A stretch of DNA of 5,879 bases from Rhizobium sp. Q54 (GTDB lineage Bacteria; Pseudomonadota; Alphaproteobacteria; Rhizobiales; Beijerinckiaceae). Each line of letters begins with the position of its first letter. The first letter of the stretch is position 1. The notes beneath the pieces are model-generated. The model did not search any database and was not told the DNA's origin. It saw only the letters and a program-made list of their open reading frames with translations. Where the stretch lies: NCBI GenBank assembly GCA_945903655.1, contig CAMDOY010000251.1, positions 1 to 5,879 of the forward strand. Reading direction: 5' to 3'. Shown piece after piece: positions 1 through 5,393 of this stretch. Made by a program: the position numbers and the translations under genes.

Positions 1-3000
1 CGAGGGTGGCGAGGTCGCCATGCAGCTCCGTCACTGAAGCCGAGCCCGAGCCCGCGAAGGCCATGGGCGCCAGCGGCTTGCCGTGGGTTCCCGTGCCCTG
101 CACCAGCATCAGCTTCTCATGCTTGCCGCGCACGAAGCCCGACGACACCAGCGTGGTCTGGCCCGCAGGCGGACGGCTCTGGTCGTCGCCCTTGCCGATC
201 ACCGTGCCGCCGATGTCGCTCACGTCCACATGGGCGAGATCGTTGCGCGAGAGATAGGAGATGGCGAGTTCCCGGAAGACATAGTCGAGGATCGAGGTGG
301 CGTTCTTGATCGCCTCGTTGCCCTGCACAAAGCCCGCCGGTTCAAAGCGGGTGAAGGTGAAGGCGTCCACATATTCTTCCAGCGGCACGCCATATTGCAG
401 GCCCACCGAAATCGCGATGGCGAAGTTGTTCATCAGCGAGCGGAAGGCGGCGCCCTCCTTGTGCATGTCGATGAAGATTTCGCCGATGCGGCCATCCTCG
501 TATTCGCCGGTGCGCAGATAGACCTTGTGGCCACCGACCACGGCCTTCTGGGTATAGCCCTTGCGACGGTCGGGCAGACGCTCGCGCTCGCGGGTGCGCT
601 CCACCTGCACGCGCTCGACGATCTTCTCGACGATGCGCTCGGACAGATGCGCGGCCTTGGCGGTGGCGGACATGGCCACCAGCGTCTCGACTGCATCCTC
701 TTCCTCCTCGCCATCATCTTCGATGAGCTGGGAGTTGAGGGGCTGCGAGAGCTTCGAGCCATCGCGATAGAGCGCGTTGGCCTTCAGGCCGAGGCGCCAG
801 GAGAGCATGTAGGCCTCCTTGCAATCATCGACCGTGGCGTCGTTGGGCATGTTGATGGTCTTGGAGATGGCGCCCGTGATGAAGGGCTGCGCCGCCGCCA
901 GCATGCGGATATGGCTGTCCACCGAGAGATAGCGCTTGCCGGTGCGACCGCAGGGGTTGGCGCAATCGAAGACCGCGTAATGCTCCACCTTCAGATGGGG
1001 CGCGCCTTCCAGAGTCATGGCGCCGCAGACGTGGATGTTCGCCGCCTCGATCTCAGCCTTGGAGAAGCCGAGGAAGGGCAGCAGCTCGAAGCTGGGATCA
1101 TCCAGCTTCTCGGCGGGCACCTTGAGGGTTCCCGTCAGGAAGTCCGCGCCCAGCGACCACTTGTTGAACACGAACTTGATGTCGAAGGCGCTGGCGAGGG
1201 TGCCTTCCAGCGCTTCCAGCTTCTCGTCGGTGAAGCCACGGGCCCGCAGGCTCGTGTGGTTGACGCCCGGCGACTGGCGCATGGAGGCGTGACCCACCGC
1301 GAAAGCCTCGATCTCGGCGATCTCGTGCGGACGATAACCCAACACGCGCAGGGCCTCGGGCACGGCATGGTTGATGATCTTGAAATAGCCGCCGCCCGCG
1401 AGCTTCTTGAACTTCACCAGCGCGAAGTCCGGCTCGATGCCCGTGGTGTCGCAATCCATCACAAGGCCAATCGTGCCCGTGGGGGCGACGACGGAGACCT
1501 GCGCATTGCGATAGCCATGCTGCTCGCCGAGCGACAGGGCCTGATCCCAGGCGCGCTGGGCCGCTTCCGCCAGGCGCTTGTCCTTCAACGAGGCGATGTC
1601 GAGGGGCACGGGGTTGACGGAGATCTTCTCGTAGCCCTCCGTCTCGCCATAGGCGGCGCGGCGATGGTTGCGGATGACGCGCAGCATATGGTCTGCGTTG
1701 GGCTTGTGGCCGGGGAAGGCGCCAAGCTCCTTCGCCATCTCGGCTGACGTGGCGTAGCACACGCCGGTCATGATCGCGGTGAGCGCGGCGGTGATCGCGC
1801 GGCCCTCGTCGGAGTCATAGGACATGCCCGAGGACATGAGCAGACCGCCCACGTTGGCGTAGCCCAGGCCCAGGGTGCGGTAGTCATAGGACAGACGCGC
1901 GATTTCCTTGGAGGGGAACTGCGCCATCATCACGGAGATTTCGAGCACCATGGTCCACAGACGCACGGCGTGCTCATAGGTCGTGATGTCGATGAGGCCC
2001 GTCTTCGCGTCGCGGAACTGAAGCAGGTTCAGGGAGGCGAGGTTGCAGGCGGTGTCGTCGAGGAACATATATTCGGAGCAGGGGTTCGAGGCGTTGATCT
2101 GCCCCGACGCCGGGCAGGTGTGCCAGTCGTTGATGGTGGTGTGATACTGGATGCCGGGATCGGCGGAGGCCCAGGCGGCGTAGCCGATCTTGTCCCAGAG
2201 GTCGCGGGCGTTCAGGGTCTTGTGCAGCTTGCCATCGGTGCGGCGGATCAGGTTCCAGTCGCCGCCGGTCTCGACCGCGCGCAGGAAGTCATCGGTGACG
2301 CGCACCGAGTTGTTCGAGTTCTGGCCGGAGACCGTGAGATAGGCGTCCGAATCCCAGTCAGTGTCATAGGTGTCGAACTGGATGTCCTTGAAGCCCTGCT
2401 GGGCGAACTGGATCACGCGCTTGATATAGTTGTCCGGAACCTGATCGCGGCGCGCGGCCTTGATGGCCTTCTTCAAGGCCGGGTTCTTCTCGGGGTTATA
2501 GCAATCGTCGCCAGGGCCTTCGCAATTCACGCAGGCCTTCATCACGGCCTTCATGGCCTTCTTGACGATCTTGGAGCCGGTGACGAGGGAGGCGACCTTT
2601 TCCTCCTCCTTCACCTTCCAGTCGATATAGGCCTCGATGTCCGGATGGTCGGCGTCGACCACCACCATCTTGGCGGCGCGGCGCGTGGTGCCGCCCGACT
2701 TGATGGCGCCCGCCGCACGGTCGCCGATCTTCAGGAAGGACATGAGGCCGGAAGAGCGACCGCCGCCCGACAGGCGCTCGTTCTCGCCGCGCAGGGCCGA
2801 GAAGTTGGAGCCGGTGCCCGAGCCATACTTGAAGAGGCGCGCCTCGCGCACCCACAGATCCATGATGCCGCCCTCGTTCACCAGATCGTCGGCGACGGAC
2901 TGGATGAAGCAGGCGTGGGGCTGGGGATGCTCATAGGAGGACTTCGACTTCGTCAGCTTGCCCGTAAAGGGGTCCACATAGTGATGGCCCTGGCTGGGGC

Positions 3001-3505
3001 CGTCGATGCCATAGGCCCAATGCAGGCCGGTGTTGAACCATTGCGGAGAGTTCGGCGCCGCCTTCTGGGTGGCGAGCATGAAGCGCATCTCGTCATAGAA
3101 AGCCGAAGCGTCTTCCTCGGTGTCGAAATAGCGGCCCTTCCAGCCCCAATAGGTCCAGGTGCCCGCCAGACGATCAAAGACGTCGGTCGCGGTGCGCTCG
3201 GAGCCGAAACGCTCGGCCTTAGGCAGGGACTCAAGGGCGGCCTCGTCGGCCACGGAGCGCCACAGAAAGGAGGGAACATCGTTCTCCTCGACCTTCTTTA
3301 GAGCGCGCGGCACGCCGGCCTTGCGGAAATACTTCTGCGCGAGCACGTCCGTCGCCACCTGGCTCCAGGTGGTGGGAACGTCGATATTGTCCTGGGAGTA
3401 GACGACCGAACCATCGGGGTTGCGGATCTCGCTCTTGGCCTTGCGGAATTCAATGTCCGCATAAGCCGATTGTCCTGCTTTCGTGTAGCGCCGTTCGATC
3501 CGCAT
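1..3505 (-). CDS. nrdJ: Class II (adenosylcobalamin-dependent) ribonucleoside-diphosphate reductase, C-terminus cut by window edge
   Basis: This gene converts ribonucleotides to deoxyribonucleotides in the cytoplasm, using a thiyl radical made with adenosylcobalamin. I translated 1168 residues from ATG 3505-3503 without a stop. Visible motifs include NSPQWFNTG (152-160) and redox Cys199 in HACF. The glycine-rich loop GSGTGSNFS spans 228-236. A CX2CX6C insert (Cys325, 328, 335) is typical of alphaproteobacterial NrdJ. The active-site NPCSE (474-478) supplies Asn474, radical Cys476 and Glu478; Cys487 in ACNL is the expected partner of Cys199. PTGTI lies at 675-679, a Cys827/848/852 cluster follows, then an acidic stretch (929-937), a charged helical linker (about 954-981) and a TSCPD-like domain (about 985-1095). 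No N-terminal ATP-cone is seen. The family usually runs about 1200-1260 residues, so the missing end probably holds the CxxC shuttle cysteines. The start is backed by AGGAC six bases upstream. The gene is monocistronic at its 5' end and divergent from NDUFA12. Confidence 0.97.
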   Translation of the reverse strand, partial: MRIERRYTKAGQSAYADIEFRKAKSEIRNPDGSVVYSQDNIDVPTTWSQVATDVLAQKYFRKAGVPRALKKVEENDVPSFLWRSVADEAALESLPKAERFGSERTATDVFDRLAGTWTYWGWKGRYFDTEEDASAFYDEMRFMLATQKAAPNSPQWFNTGLHWAYGIDGPSQGHHYVDPFTGKLTKSKSSYEHPQPHACFIQSVADDLVNEGGIMDLWVREARLFKYGSGTGSNFSALRGENERLSGGGRSSGLMSFLKIGDRAAGAIKSGGTTRRAAKMVVVDADHPDIEAYIDWKVKEEEKVASLVTGSKIVKKAMKAVMKACVNCEGPGDDCYNPEKNPALKKAIKAARRDQVPDNYIKRVIQFAQQGFKDIQFDTYDTDWDSDAYLTVSGQNSNNSVRVTDDFLRAVETGGDWNLIRRTDGKLHKTLNARDLWDKIGYAAWASADPGIQYHTTINDWHTCPASGQINASNPCSEYMFLDDTACNLASLNLLQFRDAKTGLIDITTYEHAVRLWTMVLEISVMMAQFPSKEIARLSYDYRTLGLGYANVGGLLMSSGMSYDSDEGRAITAALTAIMTGVCYATSAEMAKELGAFPGHKPNADHMLRVIRNHRRAAYGETEGYEKISVNPVPLDIASLKDKRLAEAAQRAWDQALSLGEQHGYRNAQVSVVAPTGTIGLVMDCDTTGIEPDFALVKFKKLAGGGYFKIINHAVPEALRVLGYRPHEIAEIEAFAVGHASMRQSPGVNHTSLRARGFTDEKLEALEGTLASAFDIKFVFNKWSLGADFLTGTLKVPAEKLDDPSFELLPFLGFSKAEIEAANIHVCGAMTLEGAPHLKVEHYAVFDCANPCGRTGKRYLSVDSHIRMLAAAQPFITGAISKTINMPNDATVDDCKEAYMLSWRLGLKANALYRDGSKLSQPLNSQLIEDDGEEEEDAVETLVAMSATAKAAHLSERIVEKIVERVQVERTRERERLPDRRKGYTQKAVVGGHKVYLRTGEYEDGRIGEIFIDMHKEGAAFRSLMNNFAIAISVGLQYGVPLEEYVDAFTFTRFEPAGFVQGNEAIKNATSILDYVFRELAISYLSRNDLAHVDVSDIGGTVIGKGDDQSRPPAGQTTLVSSGFVRGKHEKLMLVQGTGTHGKPLAPMAFAGSGSASVTELHGDLATL

Positions 3506-3511
3506 CTGCCC

Positions 3512-3516
3512 GTCCT
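3512..3516 (-). promoter_or_regulatory. Ribosome binding site of nrdJ
   Basis: On the minus strand AGGAC lies six bases before ATG 3505-3503. It is the only purine-rich Shine-Dalgarno-like stretch nearby. Together with the N-terminal sequence MRIERRYTKAGQ, which resembles other alphaproteobacterial NrdJ proteins, it fixes the start. Confidence 0.6.
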
Positions 3517-3524
3517 GTTGAATC

Positions 3525-3560
3525 GCGAGCGAAAGCCCGCGTCAGGCCGCCTGCGCGGCC
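3525..3560 (-). promoter_or_regulatory. Two adjacent hairpins in the nrdJ leader
   Basis: Read as RNA from the minus strand, the distal hairpin has a perfect 6-bp stem GGCCGC/GCGGCC with a GCAG loop (3545-3560). The proximal one has a 6-bp stem GCGGGC/GCUCGC with one G-U pair and a UUUC loop (3525-3540). They are separated by 4 nt and end about 9 nt before the ribosome binding site. Neither is followed by a T-run, so they are not intrinsic terminators. An effect on translation or mRNA stability is inference. Confidence 0.4.
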
Positions 3561-3626
3561 CAGCCCCATAGTGAAAATGTTCGAGACGCCTTGCCGCTTA
3601 CGTACGATGGGCGGCTTTACATGGCC

Positions 3627-3645
3627 GGAGGCCGTCAGCGCCTCC
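3627..3645 (-). promoter_or_regulatory. Upstream hairpin in the nrdJ leader, with a competing pairing
   Basis: A perfect 6-bp inverted repeat GGAGGC/GCCTCC encloses a 7-nt loop. The arm at 3640-3645 can alternatively pair within 3641-3651 (CCTC/GAGG), so the two foldings exclude each other. Nothing here resembles the cobalamin riboswitch core. Whether the alternative folds matter is unknown. Confidence 0.3.
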
Positions 3646-3684
3646 CCGAGGGGGGTGCGGCGGTCCGTTCCGGTGTGAGCACAA

Positions 3685-3712
3685 GGTATGGCCGCTGACA
3701 CATCTTCGTCAA
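3685..3712 (-). promoter_or_regulatory. Candidate sigma-70-type promoter of nrdJ
   Basis: On the minus strand a good -35 box, TTGACG within CTTGAC (plus positions 3707-3712), is followed after 16 bp by a weak -10, CATACC (3685-3690). Transcription would start near 3678 and give a 5' leader of about 170 nt. The -35 lies inside the second NrdR-box-like site, the arrangement expected for repression. The -10 matches poorly, so the exact start is uncertain. Confidence 0.5.
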
Positions 3713-3753
3713 GTTGTTGTGCGCATTTTTGCGTTGGACACTACATATTGTGC
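3707..3753 (-). promoter_or_regulatory. Pair of NrdR boxes at the nrdJ promoter
   Basis: NrdR is the nucleotide-sensing (ATP/dATP) repressor of ribonucleotide reductase genes and usually binds two 16-bp palindromes about three helical turns apart. The site at 3738-3753, ACACTACATATTGTGC, matches the known consensus acaCwAtATaTwGtgt at 14 of 16 positions. A degenerate second copy at 3707-3722 keeps the C-W-A and T-W-G-T-G core, 9 of 16 positions. The two starts are 31 bp apart, the usual spacing. The weaker site covers the candidate -35 box. The nrdR gene itself is not in the window. Binding is inferred from sequence match, spacing and position before a reductase gene. Confidence 0.72.
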
Positions 3754-4000
3754 GCCGTCAGCCGGAAATCCGGGCGCCTGCCTGTGGAAACCGGGGAACA
3801 AAAGAGATTCTTGCCCGTTCCGTGGGCGCCGCCTCATACTTTGTGTTTAATCATTGGTTTACCACGATGGATCATCAGGGTTCGGGAAGCGATGCGCCCG
3901 CCCGCCCGCCGCCGAATCGGCGCCCGCCCCGGCGTGCACCTTGGCCTTCGACTGGCGCTCTGATTCGTTTTGCTGCGGCGCAGGCGCACACTGGACATCG
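3754..4000. other. Remainder of the divergent intergenic region, no gene seen
   Basis: I find no convincing gene here. Open frames through it have poor starts and low-complexity Arg/Pro/Ala translations. It holds three GANTC sites (3806, 3914, 3962), a short GCCC repeat (3896-3910), a weak plus-strand promoter candidate (3811-3840) and a near-match to a CtrA site (3847-3861). I recognise no tRNA or known small RNA. Confidence 0.55.
3811..3840 (+). promoter_or_regulatory. Weak candidate promoter for the NDUFA12 gene
   Basis: TTGCCC (3811-3816) and CATACT (3835-3840) each match the sigma-70 hexamers at four of six positions, with an 18-bp spacer. Transcription would begin near 3847, about 220 nt before the start codon. 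A GATTC site (3806-3810) abuts the -35. In a GC-rich region such matches occur by chance. Confidence 0.25.
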
Positions 4001-4047
4001 GCGCGCGGGATCGCCATAGTCCGCGCGCATTCAGGGGCCTTGGGCCC
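4001..4047 (+). promoter_or_regulatory. Two GC-rich hairpins just upstream of the NDUFA12 start
   Basis: A perfect 8-bp all-GC inverted repeat GCGCGCGG/CCGCGCGC (4001-4008 with 4021-4028) encloses a 12-nt loop. A second 5-bp stem GGGCC/GGCCC with a TTG loop follows at 4035-4047. The second ends 19 nt before ATG 4067 and no T-tract follows. They may structure the 5' end of the mRNA or may only reflect GC-rich composition. Confidence 0.35.
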
Positions 4048-4066
4048 GCTTCGGACGGAACAGATC

Positions 4067-4477
4067 ATGCTGGCTTGGCTCACCCAGATCTTCACCTGGT
4101 GGAATGGGCAGACCCTCAACACCCGGTTCCACACCTGGCGCCATGGCGAGCAGGTGGGGACTGACGAGTTCGGCAACATCTATTATCGCACCAAGGGCGG
4201 CGCCATTGATCCGGCGTTGGGCGTCGAGCGGCGCTGGGTGATCTATGCGGGCGTGAGCGAGGCCTCGCAGACGCCCCCCGGCTGGTTCGGCTGGCTGCAC
4301 CATACGGTGGACACGCCCCCCACGCAGGAGAGCTACGAGGCCCGCGAGTGGCAATTGCCGCATCTGCCGAATCTGACCGGCACGCCGCAGGCCTATCGCC
4401 CCAGCGGCTCCACCCTGCGCGAAGCGGCGCGTCCTGCGGCCACCGGCGACTACAAGGCCTGGCAGCCCGGCGCGTGA
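4067..4477 (+). CDS. NADH:ubiquinone oxidoreductase accessory subunit, NDUFA12/B17.2 family
   Basis: The 136-residue protein is the bacterial counterpart of mitochondrial complex I subunit NDUFA12 (B17.2), a supernumerary subunit on the matrix (cytoplasmic) side of the enzyme. Family hallmarks are easy to see: WWNGQTLNTRF (11-21), TDEFGNIYYR (32-41), RRWVIYAG (55-62), TPPGWFGWLHH (69-79), PNLTGTPQAYRPSGS (101-115) and TGDYKAW (126-132). There is no signal peptide or membrane span. The open frame extends upstream to a TTG at 3854, but that extension is low-complexity and unlike the family. ATG 4067 gives the expected N-terminus MLAWLTQIFTWWNG and has a modest GGA-type ribosome site seven bases upstream. 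Residues 43-54 are a little longer and more hydrophobic than I expect from relatives. The gene stands alone rather than in the nuo operon, as is usual for it. It is followed 160 bp later by DUF2155 on the same strand, which may be co-transcribed. Confidence 0.95.
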   Translation: MLAWLTQIFTWWNGQTLNTRFHTWRHGEQVGTDEFGNIYYRTKGGAIDPALGVERRWVIYAGVSEASQTPPGWFGWLHHTVDTPPTQESYEAREWQLPHLPNLTGTPQAYRPSGSTLREAARPAATGDYKAWQPGA

Positions 4478-4637
4478 ATGAGGCCTTGCGGACCTGTCTG
4501 TGCCTGGTCGCCCTGCTGGTGATGGCGAAGAGATATTTCGCCTGACCCTGGACGTGATTTGGCCCTTTCGTCGTTCCATGATTGGCGACAGGCGCGCTTC
4601 GTTTTGCTTCCATTCATCGGCGTGGTATCGGCTGTTC

Positions 4638-5384
4638 ATGACATTCGCCTTGCACCGGACCCTGGGCCTGCTCGCGCCATTGGCGGTCGCGGCGCTTTGC
4701 CTTGCGCCTGCGGACGCCTTTGCGGACAAGATCAAGCATCCCACCGCCGTCTTCGCCGGGCTCGACAAGATCACGGGCCGAATCATCGCCTTTGACGTGG
4801 CGATCGATGAGACCGTGCAGTTCGGCACCCTGCAGATCACCCCGCGCGCCTGCTATACGCGCCCCCCCACCGAAGCGCCTCTGACCTTGGGCTTCGCCGA
4901 GGTGGACGAGGTGACCACCACCAAGGAGTTCAAGCGGATCTTCTCCGGCTGGATGTTCGCCGCCAGCCCCGGCCTGCATGGGGTGGAGCATCCGGTCTAT
5001 GACGTCTGGGTGACCGATTGCACCGGTGGCAAGGAGATCATCCGCGACGCCGTGGCGACGCCCGAACCCGATCCCGCAGCCCAGCCGCCGCGTCCACGCC
5101 AGCAGGCGAGGCCCGTGACGCCCCCGGCGGGCGTGGCTCCCACGGCCCCCGGATTGGCTCCAGCGCCAGCCATCCAGCCCCGATCGCCCGTCACCGCCAC
5201 GCCGCTTGGCGCGCCTCCCACCGCCCCCGGATTGGCGCCAGCCCCAGCCGCCCAGCCCCGGCCGCCCGTCAACTCCGCGCCTGCATCCAATGCGCCGCCG
5301 CCGCCGCTGCCGCCCGCTCTTGTGCCCGCGCCGCCCCGCAGGCCGCCGCCTCCGCCCTCCGGCCCCGTCGATCAGTTGCGTTGA
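4638..5384 (+). CDS. Secreted DUF2155-domain protein with proline-rich C-terminal tail
   Basis: The 248-residue protein has no known function that I can name. It starts with a classical signal peptide (1-29): a hydrophobic core LGLLAPLAVAALCLA and a likely cleavage site AFA|DK, so it should enter the periplasm. Residues about 30-132 match DUF2155: VFAGLDKITGRI (38-49), FGTLQITPRACYTRPPTE (62-79), IFSGWMFAASPGL (101-113) and VEHPVYDVWVTDC (116-128). The mature part has only two cysteines, Cys72 and Cys128, which could form a disulfide. Residues 142-244 are Pro/Ala-rich and probably disordered, with a 26-residue repeat. ATG 4638 was chosen because it puts the signal peptide at the N-terminus; the frame is open back to 4500 but that extension is unlike the family. 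No strong ribosome site is seen. The gene lies between NDUFA12 and the convergent aat, a recurring arrangement in Hyphomicrobiales. Confidence 0.92.
   Translation: MTFALHRTLGLLAPLAVAALCLAPADAFADKIKHPTAVFAGLDKITGRIIAFDVAIDETVQFGTLQITPRACYTRPPTEAPLTLGFAEVDEVTTTKEFKRIFSGWMFAASPGLHGVEHPVYDVWVTDCTGGKEIIRDAVATPEPDPAAQPPRPRQQARPVTPPAGVAPTAPGLAPAPAIQPRSPVTATPLGAPPTAPGLAPAPAAQPRPPVNSAPASNAPPPPLPPALVPAPPRRPPPPPSGPVDQLR
5139..5270 (+). repeat. In-frame 78-bp-period repeat encoding the Pro/Ala tail of the DUF2155 protein
   Basis: Two 54-bp copies (5139-5192 and 5217-5270) are identical at 47 of 54 positions and start 78 bp apart, so the frame is kept. Each encodes PTAPGLAPAPA followed by QPR and a PV. 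Shorter related pieces (RPVTPP before, PPVNSAP after) suggest an older multi-copy array. It looks like local duplication within a disordered tail, not a mobile repeat. Confidence 0.85.
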
Positions 5385-5393
5385 GGTCGCCGT

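Noticed and set aside
83..1747. 554-codon open frame on the plus strand opposite nrdJ
   Set aside because: Its codons are exact reverse complements of nrdJ codons in the same register. It stays open because nrdJ seldom uses TTA, CTA and TCA. The translation has no recognisable domain, whereas NrdJ is unmistakable on the other strand.
1970..3301. 443-codon open frame on the plus strand opposite nrdJ
   Set aside because: Same codon-register shadow as the 554-codon frame; the product is low-complexity Leu/Gly/Val/Arg with no known motif.
3450..3701. 83-codon minus-strand frame overlapping the nrdJ start
   Set aside because: It would begin between the -35 and -10 of the nrdJ promoter, runs into nrdJ in another frame, and matches no family I know. 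An upstream regulatory ORF is conceivable but unsupported.
3506..3760. Cobalamin riboswitch upstream of nrdJ
   Set aside because: Expected for a B12-related gene, so I looked for the B12-box and conserved core on the minus strand and found neither.
3896..3910. GCCC tetranucleotide repeat as a phase-variable tract
   Set aside because: Only about three and a half units, outside any gene and not within a convincing promoter spacer; GC-rich sequence explains it.
3854..4066. Upstream extension of the NDUFA12 frame from TTG 3854
   Set aside because: The extra 71 residues are Arg/Ala/Pro/Ser-rich and unlike the family, while ATG 4067 yields the expected conserved N-terminus.
4500..4637. Upstream extension of the DUF2155 frame
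   Set aside because: It would bury the signal peptide behind 46 residues with no family similarity; ATG 4638 places the secretion signal at the N-terminus.
4031..4840. 269-codon minus-strand frame opposite NDUFA12 and the DUF2155 start
   Set aside because: It spans two clearly coding genes and their gap on the other strand and has no recognisable domain; a GC-rich shadow.
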